Shown: positions 26,311-41,455 of the stretch, one piece after another | Layout of the letters: each line of letters opens with the position of its first letter | How positions within the stretch are numbered: the stretch's first letter is position 1 | Origin: Atrichornis clamosus | Taxonomy: Eukaryota; Chordata; Aves; Passeriformes; Menuridae | DNA: 64,000 bases | Assembly: GCA_013400975.1 (NCBI GenBank) | Contig: WBMZ01003472.1 | Span: 186,001 to 250,000, forward strand | Direction of reading: 5' to 3' | Program-made: the position numbers and the translations under genes | The notes under the pieces: generated by a model | Seen by the model: the letters and a program-made list of their open reading frames with translations, nothing else | Database searches by the model: none | What the model was told of the DNA's origin: nothing

Positions 26311-26452
26311 AGGATAATGTCACAGAAACAGAAGCTGAGGCACAAAAAATTGAATTGCCCCAACCAAGGTAACCCAGCATGTCCACAGCAGAGTCAAGAA
26401 TAAAATTCCCATTCCCTGAGAGTCAGGCCAAGGCTCTACCTTCTAGGCTAGT
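26311..26452 (-). mobile_element. Ancient MIR-like (CORE-SINE) fossil
   Basis: Read in reverse complement, the order of landmarks fits a MIR-type tRNA-derived SINE: a TCTAGCC/AGAGCC-type opening, a degenerate GTTACCTTGG (matching 'tgaccttgggcaagt'), TGTGCCTCAG and a GATAAT-like part after it. On the plus strand the clearest piece is GAAGCTGAGGCAC at 26331-26343. Such elements were inserted in early amniotes and are only faintly visible in birds. The poly-T/LINE-tail end is not preserved. Confidence 0.6.
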
Positions 26453-29400
26453 GGTTCTTGATGATTATTTTGGATAGGCCTCCCTGCCACTCTTTCTCCT
26501 TGCTCTTCTTTCCCACTCAGTACTGATTGCTGTTTCCGTTGCTCCTACTTGCATAACCCATTTTCCAAACTCATCCTGTGTCCTTCTCATTTCCCACCTC
26601 TTGAGCTCCTGCCGTCTTTTCTCCAGTCACCCACTTGCACTGACACCACCCCAGCAAAGCGTGGCTCCTGCTGAGCTGCTTTCCTTGGGCTTAAGCCATG
26701 TCTGCTGTTGTGCTGGTGTGACTCACAGTCAGCAGCCTCTGCACAGGCTGTGTCATCCCTGCTAAGCCCTTTGAGTCCAGGAGCGGTGCAGGCACCTCAG
26801 AGTGACAGCTGAGCTAATACAACTGCAACATTTTGCCTTTTGATGCCTAAGGAATCTCTAGCTTGTGCTTCATTGGCAGCAGGAAAAACAAGGAAAGCCT
26901 TGGAGCACATGCTCTTAATATTTGATGCCTGGATATGTTTGAACCTATGTACTTGCATGAAGATTTTTAAATGTTCAAGTGAATGCTGAGGGTTGAAATC
27001 CTGGCTTTGCCAGCCTGAGACAGAGAATATATCTTTCCATGGGAGCAGGTGAATCTGCTTAGTTTTAAAGCATTTGCTTCATCAGATAAAAAAAGTCGAG
27101 AGATGCAGTTCTGGATCCGTTTTCTAACTTCAAGTTCAATTTGAATTAAAATATTGTTGATTGCAAATAAACATTTATATTTTCCTAAGAGAAAAACGGG
27201 GCACCTACAGTCCTAGATGAATGCGGAGGCTTTGGGACTTCTGAATAGACAGGTATTTTATGCCCAAACTCAAGTAAGTGAATGACTTAAAAATAACCCG
27301 CATATTTTAAGCATGTTTTCATGAAGTGAAGGTAGTTTGTGTGTGAACTCAGAGACAAAGTTCCTTCCAGGATATATATGGAAAGCAGAGAAGTAGGCTG
27401 CCTTGTTTTGAAACTACCAAAGGGATATGCAAACTGGCAGGGTAATAACTGCACTTGCTTTTTTTCTTCAGGATATCTTTTTTGTAAGCAGCTCTGTGCT
27501 CAGTTCCTTTTTGAATGCCCTTGCCTTAGCCCTGCTTGCTCTCTTCTGTATTTCAGTCTGCTCATTTGTCCTAGCAGCCATTTGTTTCAGTGATGTATTT
27601 TCCTTTTGGCCCTGAAACTTTAAGGAGAGAGAAGGCAATTTACATGAAAAATCACTTTATCCAGATTAATGACTGCTGCGCTTGACTGTTATCACAGCAG
27701 TTTTAGCTAGACTTTTTTTTTTTTTGTTGGAATGAGAGAGCAGAAACCTCTTCTCAGAAATTTCTTCTGTCTGAAATCATAATTGTGGAGACACATCATG
27801 TTGGTCCATAAAAAACGAGTACCTTCATGCAGTCAGAGGAAAAGCCGTATGTGTAGAAGGTGTGGTTGAGCTGTGCTTTTAGTGTTAGCAAGTAATAAGC
27901 CACTGATTGCCAGTGGGTTCAGATGAAGGGCCAGCATTGGGTCTCACAGCTGGGAGTTCATTGCCAAAAGCTGATTCTACAGAGGAGGAAGCACAGATGT
28001 CCATTTCCAGCAGGAAACAGGCAGAGTGTAACTGAACTGCAGGATGTATTTCTGCTCTTACTTACAGTGGTGTGAACTCAGAAGTAGTCAGTGGCATTAT
28101 TGAAAGCCTGAAGTCAAAATCTACCCACATGTATAGTTTTAATGCTTTACTAAAGATATGTACCTCCTGTAGGGAGAGGGGGCAGGCTTGAAGGAATTAA
28201 TGTTTTAATCATAATACTCCAGCAAAAGCTCCTTAACTGCAAGGCAGCTGGGATGGATATGGCAAATTTCTCTTAGGATTCCGTGTCAGGATCCAATGCA
28301 GGAATCAAAGCTTTTGAGATTTTCCACTTCTCCTTTTTCCCTCTTTCCCTGTGTTGACAGAGCTGCTACTGTTGTGCAAGGGGAACTCAGGGGTCAGACA
28401 GATCTTAAGCTTTAGAGCATCTCCTGTAGGGCAGTGGATGGGAAGTGCTGTTCTGTTTCTGAAGGCTTTATAGAAGTCACCCAAAGGACACGGTTATCTC
28501 AAACCAGAATGAGCAGAGAGTACCTAAATGAAAACGGGAGTTTTAGATGTAAAAAAGTAGCATAGAATGACAGTTGTACCCAGCCTGTTATCTAAGGCTC
28601 AGATATACACAAAGTGCAGTGGAAGGTGAAGACCTACATGGGATTTACAGGGCTGAATTGTTTGTATTCCTTATGGTAATGGAGATTTAACACTGGGCCC
28701 TTGAGTTAGTGTTAAATAAAAAATAGGGCAGATAAATCTATTTATGGATTCTTAATACATTATAAGAGGAAAAGTTGTTCATTAGGCAAATCCTGGATGA
28801 ATCTGGATCTTACCTCTGAAGGTAAGAAATTTATCTTCTGAGGGTGACGGCATAGAAACACTGTGAGAAAAATAGTTCTTGGGAGAAACTAAGGTAGAAA
28901 TCAAGTACATAATGCTGTGTCGAGGACTACAAAGGAGTTTTCTAATTATGTACAAATTGAGATTATCAGCCTTTCTTCTATTCCTAAAACACAGCTTGAG
29001 GTCTTGTTTTCCCTTTTGGAGTAGAGTTTTGTGAAGACAAGGTCCAGCTGCAGTTGTTGGGTTTTTTTTGTTTATAATTTAGCACTTACCAGAGCCATGA
29101 GTGTTTCTTCTGGGGTTTTTTGGGGTTTAATCTCTACTTCCTCCAGACTGTAGGGATACTATTCTTTGACATTTCCATTCCCGTCAGCAGTTGCAATGCT
29201 GTAGCTTGCCTAGAAGGTTGCCAGCTCTTTTGAAGTTCCTCACACGAGGTTAAAGGTGTGTATCCTTCCTTTATAGAAGTACTTTACCAAAAATGCTCAA
29301 GCAACTAGAATGCTGTTGACACATAGTCCATAGTTGTCACTTGTAGCATCTAAAATGAAATTTAATCCCACTGTGTTTCTCAGTTCCTACTGGTGCATGT

Positions 29401-29541
29401 TTTGTGTGGCAAATCAAGTGCGACTCAGACACCTGGATTTCTTTAGGTTTAGTATCACGTGGACTGATGTGGCTCGGTGAAGGACGGGGCCCAAGGAAGT
29501 AAGAAAAACTGAATTCATGTAATCAGCTAAAAAGACAAACA

Positions 29542-29862
29542 TTTATTATTGTTGGGGAGGGAAAAAGGAAGATACCTAGATAATTATAGGGGTTTTTAAT
29601 CTTCCCTTGTAAAATTACTAATGGTGTGAATTCTTTAGACATCGGTTGTATCAAGTGTTTGCAGGCTTCATTTATTATCTACTAACCAAAATTAGCATTG
29701 TAGAACCAAAGCAATACCAAGCTTTTCTCCTACATTTCTGTTGAGAACACTGTATTTATTCAAGATTTTAGAAGCAAGTCTCTGGAAACCCCTGATTGCT
29801 TCAGAAAAGGATTCCCCTTTACACTATACAGCAGGCACTGAAACCATGATACAAAATTTATT
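29542..29862 (-). terminator. KCNC1: Cluster of four poly(A) signals ending KCNC1
   Basis: AATAAA on the minus strand (TTTATT on plus) occurs at 29857-29862, 29755-29760, 29671-29676 and 29542-29547, about 0.9-1.3 kb beyond the KCNC1 stop. The cluster suggests alternative cleavage sites. A further signal at 30764-30769 lies only about 30 bp after the stop and is an unlikely main site. Mammalian KCNC1 3' UTRs can be longer, so the true end could be further left. Confidence 0.45.
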
Positions 29863-30800
29863 TTCATGCTAGAATTGTTTTGCATAACATTGTGCATGCA
29901 TTTTACTCAGTACTAAATTGCATACAATGCTGTTGTCTTGTTTCTTAAACTTTGAGACCATTTATACTTGAGTATTTTCCTGATTTTGTACTATAAGTCC
30001 CAGTTTTAAAATAACACCTCTTTTGTTTAAAATTCATACTGATTACTTAATATGAACAATTTATGAAGGGTCTTTACGTTGGATCTATACATCAATAAAA
30101 TACAACATAACCAGAGCTGGAAAATTAACCAGCTGTTACTGTCAGGTCCAAAGGAAGGTCCCATGTGTCACAAGCATGCCAACAAAAACAGACAGGAAAA
30201 AGTTTTTCTTATTTTTATACACTTCTAGTTGGATTAAAAGTTCTTGATTTCCATGTCGGTGTGATGAACTGTGAAGGCGTGGTCAATATGACCGATGACT
30301 GCCTGATTGCACTTTTTAAAACCATTACTCTGTATCTTGTATACAAAAAGAAGCGATCCATAGCAAAGAAATGTACAGTTTTATAATGTTTTACATTTTG
30401 GCTACAACAATGTATGTAAAAGTAAAGAGCTTTGAAAGAAAATATATAACTTTGCTTTTTTTTTTCTTTTTTCTCCTTAATCATACATTTGCAGTGTTTC
30501 TTGTGTGTGTGTTGTCATGTTGGTTTTTTTTTTTTTTTCTTTTCGTTTTTGTCTTCATGCAATTCATGCTATGGAACAAAAAAATAGATTTCAAAAAAAA
30601 AAAAAAGATCTTCTACAGTTTTGTTACATTTTGGCCGTAGAAAAAGCCTGCATCTCTAGTACAACTCCAGAACCACGAAGAATCATCCATAAAACCTGCA
30701 TGGAGCGAGTTAACTTTGTCCAAATGAGAAGGTCTTCTATGCCTGCACAGTTCCACAGAGATGTTTATTAGCCATCAATGTTCATCTCCATCTTGCCTTG
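29542..30800 (-). other. KCNC1: Probable KCNC1 (Kv3.1b) 3' untranslated region
   Basis: This follows the Kv3.1b stop codon on the minus strand and runs to the cluster of poly(A) signals. It contains a T15 tract (30524-30538) facing an A14 tract (30593-30606) that could pair in the transcript. It also holds two near copies of a short motif around TACATTTTGGC (about 30390-30401 and 30623-30634). The open frames on either strand here (for example 30165-30386 plus) look like chance. Confidence 0.55.
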
Positions 30801-30865
30801 TCAGGTCACTCTGACTGCCTCTGTTGGCATATATTTAGCAATGACTGGACTTTCTTTGCAAAGAT
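30801..30865 (-). CDS. KCNC1: KCNC1 exon 4: C-terminal end of Kv3.1b
   Basis: This small exon follows the acceptor TTTACATGCAG on the minus strand. Its first two bases complete the codon begun at the end of exon 3 (GAT, Asp565). It encodes DLCKESPVIAK followed by YMPTEAVRVT and TGA (30801-30803), which is, as I remember it, the C-terminus of mammalian Kv3.1b. It is too short to show up as an ordinary ORF and was found by looking for the expected end. Phase agrees exactly with exon 3, and the predicted total of 585 residues equals the human isoform if exon 1 encodes 190 residues. Confidence 0.95.
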
Positions 30866-33876
<3,011 letters not shown>

Positions 33877-35232
33877 CTATTGAAACACTATGCACTGTTT
33901 ATTAGAGTTCCAGCTGCAAATTAAGGGTTCACAGCTAAAGACTTCTACAGCGACACTCTAAAAGGTAGCACATCTGTCCTAGACACTGCGTTCATGTGCA
34001 CTGCACCAAAATAAAATAAAGTCTGTTAAGTGGGAGGAGAAACAAAAGGTGATCCCGTTAGGTGTGACAGCAGCCACCTGTACGTCCGCACAGAGGGGCC
34101 CTTTCAGAAAGGGGCGTGCAGTGGTTCCTAGTCCTGCGAGCAGAAGACTGCGGTTAGAAATCAGATCATGTTTTTGCATGGCATTGGATGGTGCATGGAT
34201 GACCTGTTTGTCATGAAGCCTACTGTCACTCAGAGCTCTGGAGAGGCAGTGGACTGAGAGTTGTGTTTTAGTATTTGAGTATATTCTGTTTCTGCTGGTT
34301 TACACCCATGTGCAGTATTACTGAGGGGGAAATTCCTGCTCTTCCCCTCCCCAAAATTTACCCAGATGGTATTTATAGCATTTCCAGTATCAGTCATGCA
34401 GAATGGCTGTACACATTTTAGACACACAGAGTACATTATGTATGGAAATACAACAGCAGAACGTGGATTTAAAAAAAAAACCCAATCCATTTTCTGATGT
34501 TCTCCTCTGAAACACATACAGTATTTGCAATGCCAGCACAGGACACTACATACACAAAACACTACAGCAGGCCATGAATTTGGAAACTAGAAAGAGTAAA
34601 ATTTACTCTTGGTTGTAAATAATGAAAATAGGTTGTCAGATTTGCCCATTTTGCTCCACACATTCCCATGAGGATAGACTGAGAATCATATGTTTTCTCT
34701 GTGTGACTGATTTTACATTTATAAAACAATTTAAAGTGCTATTTAGTGTAGGATTTGTTTTAGGGTTTTAAAGTGCAAATTAGTGTATTGAGAATATACT
34801 CGAAATATGGCACAGCTCAATATGAGTATTTTGGTTGAAGGGAAGGAAAAACAGTCAAAATGTGCTTTCTGAAACTCCACAAATGCTGAAATATGTTAAC
34901 TGAGTGGTGCTGGCAGCATCCTACACCTCGGTTGCACAATGCTTATTACCTAGATACTGTAAGGCAATGGGTGATCCTGCAAGTCTTTAAGGAAAGAAAC
35001 TCAGCGGATAGACTTAATTTCAGTGCCTCTTCTAGATTCACATACTAGCTTGTTCTGAGCACTATATAACACTCTCATTTATTTTTCAATTATTTTGAAG
35101 CCAACTAATTAAACAAGTCCAAAAGAAAAAAAAATATATTAGGTGGGGTTTGGAGAGATGATTTTGAACCTCTGATGGACAACATAGATGAGTAGAAGGC
35201 AAAAGCATTTTCAAGTTATATTTTTTACTTTG

Positions 35233-35252
35233 CACACACACACACACACACA
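35233..35252. repeat. (CA)10 microsatellite
   Basis: Twenty bases of uninterrupted CA on the plus strand, in KCNC1 intron 2. A potential length marker. Confidence 0.97.
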
Positions 35253-36909
35253 GATGTATATGACATATACTATGCTTCTATGATGCACCAGTAATTGCAT
35301 TCTAGGCCTTTATTTTTCTTCTGTTTAGATGCCACTGGCTTGTCACAACATAAGCAGTCTTTTCTGCAGATCTCACCCCTGCCTCCATTTTTCTCCGTGC
35401 AGAATCAGCCAATTATTTCCCCAGAGAGGGAGGTAGTGATGTTTTGTTTTGTGAGCAATGAAATAATTAGGTCTCTCAACACATTTAAAAAACAGCAAAA
35501 GCTACAGGGGCATTTTAATACCTGTGGACACTAATTTCAATAGGATTCTAAAGTTTTATGGTTCCACTGAGTTGCAAGTCCTTTCTGTTCATAATACTCA
35601 CTGCTATTTCTTACCACTCTGCACAAAAAGCTGGCACGGCTGCCATAGAAACCGTGACATTGCAGGTACTGAGCCGTGTATTTAAAAATCACTTAACTGT
35701 GTTTGGGGAGAGCTGCAGTCCTCCCGGGGATGGGTAAAGAACTGGGCTGCTTCTTAAGCCTCCATTGCTACAAGCTGGCGGATCTAATCCTGAAATGAGG
35801 GAGGCAGCTGAGTCAGCAGAGCTCTGCACTGAAGTCTCAGAGACACCCACTGCTGCTCCTGAGCCCAGGTTTGCAAGTTGTTGGTTATGGAGGGTGACTT
35901 GGTCTGTTTCAGAAGCTCAAAACATCTCTGAGCAGAGTGGTTGTGGGTCAGGATGCTCACTGGGAACAGCCACTGATTCTTTTGGAAGCAGCTTGCAGAC
36001 TCTGTTGTGCTTGAATGGCAACAAAATTAGCCTTCTTCAAATTAATTTCTTAAATTGCATTATAAATCTCTGACAACTTGAGCTGGAACTTGCTCTTACA
36101 GCCCCTTCAGGGTCCCTTAGCACTGATGATTTTTTCTCTATGCTTGTTAAAAATCCACAACCTTGTTATTTCATTTCCATTCAAGAGGAAGAGAACAGAG
36201 TAGCCGGAGATGTGGGCAAATTACTGAACTATCTTACTAATGTCCCTTGAACATTACATGCATGGGCCATGCCTTAGGGATCACATTCTGGTTAGCAATG
36301 CTAATTCACAGTGACAGTTTGGGTAAATATTTAGGAAGCAGAGAAATTGCCAGCACAGGAGACTTCATCTATTACTGGTGTATATAAGTAAGTGTTAAGC
36401 AGAGTAGTTGTGTTCCAAACCACTGCCTGCAGCACCTAATTCTCTGGAGGTAGGACTTGGCAATCACTTGGTATTTAATATGTGCTTGGTCTGTTGTGGG
36501 AATAAAGAAAACAGCACTGATGTCATCAGCCCACAGAAGTTAGAAGTTCCCGTTGTTTTAATTAACAGATCTACATGCTGAACAATTTTAGGAGTAAGGT
36601 CTAAAGATGAAATGAAATTACATTATTTTAGGTTGATTTCTCAAGTTTTCATTTGCATGTTTGCTTTTTCCAAGATTGACCTTGTGTTTGAGAGAACTCC
36701 GGATTGCAAAAAAACCTACTGCAAGCATTGCTGTCTGGTGACTCTGAGTCTAATTATACTAGTGACAACTTCAAGGTGCTCAAAACTTCTAAGTGTTGAT
36801 TCTGGCCTACCAAATTCACATGAATCTTTCTGTCTCTGCTAGCAGAATCTGAATTAGGCTTGTACGGTATTTTTTGTTCTTTAGGTTCTGTACCACGAAG
36901 AAAAGTCAG

Positions 36910-37020
36910 TATCATCTCTGTTTTACAGATGGGTAAAAATACCATGCAGTGAGGTGAGTTGCCTACTGCTATGTAAGAGGTTATTTACAACAAAATCTTC
37001 TGACTCTCAGCTTGGCACCT
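36910..37020 (-). mobile_element. Ancient MIR-like SINE fossil
   Basis: The plus strand has TGTTTTACAGATGGG (36919-36933), the reverse complement of the MIR landmark 'cccatctgtaaaac'. At the expected spacing come GTGAGGTGAGTTGCCTACTG and TATGTAAGAGG, corresponding to the 'ttaagtaacttgcccaaggtc' and 'agctagtaagtggc' parts. The copy is diverged, as expected for an early-amniote insertion. Boundaries are approximate. Confidence 0.55.
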
Positions 37021-39227
37021 TATCTCCCTGATTGCCCTATCTGTGAATACCTAGTTAACTGCACCAGCTTAAAACATTCTCCTGCAGAGATTTGGCTGAG
37101 AGGCTAAAGGAAGTATTCAGCAGATTTCCCAGGTGAGTAGTTTGTTTCCCAGCTACCTCATTTGTGTGGTTTCTGCTTGCTTTTTTTTCCCCTATCTCAT
37201 CCCTCTCCATTTGCAGAAAAGTACTATTAAAATACCTTGAGTGTTTCCAAGCAAATGTTGAATTTCCAAACTGGGGGGAGAGGGATTCTGAAAAAATCCC
37301 AACTTAGGAGAACTGCTGGATTTTGCATTAGTATGCTCTGCTTATTGTGGAGAAGCACAGTAGAACTGCCCGTGTACCTGCTGCTGCATGGCTCATCTCT
37401 TTTGTCACAGCAAATGGTTGCAAAGCAGTGGCTTTACCAGTGCTGCTGGTTTTGATTATAAGCAAGAGTCTGACACTGAATCTCCAACTATTTCAACTGT
37501 ATCTTATGTTCAGAGTATCAGTGGACATAATTGTATGATACATTTGTTGATCTCAATCTATGCTTGGATATGTGGCACTTGGACCGAAAATGTTCCTGCC
37601 CGGGGGAAGTCACCCCAGTCCTCTTCCCTTAAGCAAACACTGCCATTCCCCAACAGCTGCCAAGAAACAAACTCCTGGGCTACCCTTCTTATTGCAGATA
37701 TCTTCAGAAGTCATGTGTAGGCCAGGGATGGTGGCAATTCCCCCTGCTTCCTCTCGGGATTGTAGCTGTGCCCCCAGACCCCCACCTCTCTCTCTCCCAT
37801 GAGTCTACAGAGCCGTGCAGTGGTCACTTACTCCAAACACTGGATGAGTTGAAAGGTACTCTCAGAGTGGACCATTTTTAGTATTGACAGGACCACTTCG
37901 ACTGAAACAGGGTTGAAACTCCACGATTCATAGCATGGTATCCATGCATAGTTACGCATGAATCAGTATCTGAATATATGGACGTGACAGATTCTTGCAC
38001 ATGGTGCGAAAGTAGATGGGGTTTTCTCAGCTCTAGATCAGAAACACAGCAATTAAGAGACATAGTGCTGTTTTTTGGTCACATAAGCTCACCGACAATC
38101 TCCTCCAGAAGAGCAGAGATTACTTTCCTCTCAACCACCCTCGTGTAAGATTGAAAGAGGCAAGGACAGCTTGAGTACTTACAACTCTCCTGAGCAGCCA
38201 TTGGGTGACTTCAGGGCTCTGCAGCCTTGTTGCAAGGGAAGGGTTTGATAGGCAGGAAGGAGGCAGGAGCCGCTGAGTGCAAAGCAGGGCCAGGTCTAAG
38301 AAAGTGAGTTGTTTGAAAGGTGAAGATCTTGCTGCTGGGGAAATCTTGCCTGAGTAAAGTGACATTCCACACCATTCCACACCACCCCATGTACACCTAA
38401 AAATTAGTCTACCAGTTCTCTAGATCTCATCTGTGCTCTTATAGTCCTGATCCCAAACCTGGGACTGCCTTTGTTACTGTCTGTGGATAGTCCCACTCCT
38501 GATCAATTCAGTGTCCTTAAGTTCTTATTCAGAACTTGAGGGTCATTTTCATTTTAAACCTGTCACTAACCCTAACATGCACAGTTGCTGTCTCAAGTGT
38601 TTTATGAAGAAGCATCTCCATGAGGTCCTTAAGAGCAGAGACCTTTGATCCAGCTGGATCCCTGAAGAAAGTATTGGTACATGTTCCACTGAGTTAATTA
38701 CTATTCTGTATTTCTGTCCTGTCACACTTTCCTGGTGATGTAAAAGGGTTGTTACTGTGGCAAACATTAGCTGTGTCATACTCTGCTGGCAACAGGAAAC
38801 TCTTCTTGGGATGATGGGTTTCCCTGGCTCCTGAGCTCGTGACAGAAAGGTACAGGAACAGGGGTGGCACGGCTGAGGTGAGGGTGGAGAATTACTGTGC
38901 TCTTGCTTTTCTTAGCTACAAGCCTATTATCTGTAAGTGGGAAGTAGAGCAGCCGTGAGGCTGCTGGAGGACAGATTTTCCCAGCTGTCTTTATTCTAAA
39001 AAAAAAAAAAAAAATAGAAAAAGCAAAGATTTTACATTCCTTTTTTCATCCTGGTTTTGCAGCATCACTTGCCTGATGCTTCTTGTGCTAAGCAAATGAT
39101 TATGATGAAGTTAAGAGTATGAATCCAAGTATTCAAAGATATTTACTTTAATTCGTGGAGGAGTTAAGAACTGCTCATCATCTGAAAATACCCATTGACT
39201 TTATATCTTTAGCTTTCACTTCCCTAG

Positions 39228-41455
39228 ACCGCCAACTAGGAAAGATGCCTCAGGGCACCTGTTTGTGAACAGAGAAGGACTTGTGGGTGCTGTGATGGTT
39301 GGAGGCTGTCTTGGTCACAGGGATCATGAAATGATAGAGTTTTATTCTTGGAGAGTAAGGAAGGGGGGGTCAGCAGAACTGCTACCTTGAACTTTTGGAG
39401 GCAGGCTTTAGGAGCCTGTTTGACAGAGTCAAACTCTTGGGAGGCCATCCTGAGTGGCAAACAGGTCAGGAAGGCTGAACATTCTTCCAGGAGGGAAATC
39501 CTAAAGGCACAGGAAGAAGCTGTCCCTGTGTGCTGAAAGATGAGCTGGTGCAAGAAGACCAGCCTGGCTGAACAGGGAGCTTTAGCTGAAAGTCAGGAAA
39601 AAAAGGTGAGTTTATCACCTTTGGAAGAAGGGACAGGCAGCTCAGGATGACTACAGGGATGTTGTGAGGTCATGCAAGGAGAAAATTCAAAGGGCCAAAG
39701 CTCAACTAGAACTTAATCTGGCTACTGCCATAAAAGACAATTAAAAATGTTTCTATAAATACATTAGCAACAAAGAGAGGGCTAAGGAGAATCTCCATCC
39801 TTTACTGGATGTGGGGGGAAACACGGTGACAGAGGATGAGGAGAAAGCTAAGTTATGTAATGCCTTCTTTGCCACAATCTTTAACAGTAAGACTAGCTTT
39901 TCTCAGGGTACCCAGTCCCTTGATCGGGACACAGACTGGGAGCAGAATAAAGCTGCCATATTCCAAGGGGAAATGGTCGTTGACCTGTTATACCACTTAG
40001 ACACACAAGTCTACAGGGCTAGGTGGGATCCAACCAAGGGTATTGAGGGAGCTCATGGAAGTGCTCACCAAGCCTTTTACAGTCATTTATCAGCAGTCCT
40101 GGCTCACTGGGGAGGTTGGCAAATGTGACACTGAGCTACCAGAGTGTCCAGAAGGAGAATCTCAGGAACTACAGGCCTGTCAGCCTGACCTTGCTGCCTG
40201 GGAAAGTCATGGAGCTGATCATCTTGAGTGCCATCATGCAGCACATGCGGGACAACCAGGGGATCAGGCCCAGCCAGCATGGGTTTAGGAAAGACAGATC
40301 CTGCTTGGCCAGCCTGATCTCCTTCTATAACAAGGTGACCCACGTGGTGGATAAGGGAAAGTTTTTCCACAGCATTATCCTAGAGAAATGGTTTTCATAG
40401 CTTGTAAAAATGCACTGTTCAGTGGGTAAAAATCTGTGTGGATGGCTGGGCCCAGAGACTGGTGGTGAGTGGATTCCATCCAGCTGGAAGCTGGTAACAG
40501 TGGTGTTGCCCAGGGCTCAGTGTTGGGACCTGTCCTGTTTAATATCATTATCAGTGACCTTGACAAGGGCACTGAGGGCACTCTCAGTCACTTTGCAGAC
40601 ACACCAGATTGGGTGGGTGTGTTGATCTGCTGGAGGGCAGGAAGGCTCTGCAAAGGGGTCTGGGCAGGTTGGATCGATGGGAGGACGCCAGTTGTGTAAA
40701 GTTCAGCAAGATCAAATATTGGGCCCTGCTCCTGAGTCACAACAACCCCAGACAGAGCGACAGACTCGAGCAGAGTAGCTGAGAAGCTGCCAGTGGAAGA
40801 GGTCATGGGGGTGCTGGTCAACAGAATCTGAACATGAGCCAGTGTGCCCAGGTGGCCAAGAAGGCCAGTGGCGTCTTGGCCTGCGTCAGGAATTGTGTGG
40901 CCAGCAGGACCAGGGCAGTGATTGTCCCCCTGTACTGGGCACTGGTGAGGCCACACCTCGAGTGCTGTGTCCAGTTCTGGGCCCCTCAGGACAAGAAGGA
41001 CATGGAGGTGCTGGCGCGAGTCCAGAGAAGGGCAATGGAGCTGATGAAGGGTCTGGAGCACAAGTCCTGTGAGGAGCAGCTGAGGGAGCTGGGGGTGTTT
41101 AGCCTGGAGAAAAGGAGGCTGAGGGGACCTTGTTGCTCTTTAAAACCACCTGAAAGGACGCTGTGGCCAGATTGGTCTCTTCTCTCAAGTAAAATGAGAT
41201 AGGACCAAAGAAAACAGTCTCAAGTTTGCCAGGAGAGGTTTAGATTGGATATTAGGAAACATTTCTTCACCGAGAGGGTTGTCCAGCACCTGGAGCAGGC
41301 TGTCCTGGGAAGGACTGAGTCACCATCCCCAGGAGTATTTAAAAGTTGTGTAGATGTGGCAGTCTGGGATGTGGTTTAGTGGTGTACTTGGCAGTGCTGG
41401 GTTAGTGGCTGGACTTGATGATCTTAAAGATCTTTTTCAATCTAAATGATTCTAT
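39228..41455 (+). mobile_element. CR1 LINE, 5'-truncated and decayed
   Basis: A non-LTR retrotransposon in the orientation opposite to KCNC1. Broken reading frames contain CR1 ORF2 features in order: the end of the endonuclease (GDHEMIEF-like at about 39320-39345), then the linker, then reverse transcriptase with NYRPVSLT (near 40170), SQHGF (near 40275) and [10 protein letters not shown] (near 40520). CVQFWAPQ and an EKRRLRG end follow near 40970-41130. The copy is dead. About 45 bp is missing at 40361/40362, removing the catalytic RT motif A (the LDFSKAFD region). The FADD catalytic box is reduced to FAD-Thr at 40592-40603, and several frames are interrupted. It ends with the CR1 3' untranslated part and a short GATTCTATTATTC terminal repeat (to about 41455). 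Confidence 0.93.

Larger units (their letters stand above)
22541..29541. other. Intergenic region between convergent SERGEF and KCNC1
   Basis: About 7 kb between the inferred 3' ends of the two convergent genes. I recognise a TA microsatellite (23247-23284) and a MIR-like fossil (26311-26452), and no coding exon or RNA gene. Open frames here are short and resemble nothing known. A C/T-rich, somewhat GC-richer patch at about 26450-26800 has no assigned role. Confidence 0.6.

Noticed and set aside
30371..30640. A plus-strand Phe-rich 89-codon frame resembling a membrane protein
   Set aside because: It is produced by T-runs in the antisense of the KCNC1 3' UTR.
40588..41061. A 157-codon open frame on the minus strand
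   Set aside because: It is the antisense shadow of the CR1 reverse transcriptase region and has no protein resemblance of its own.
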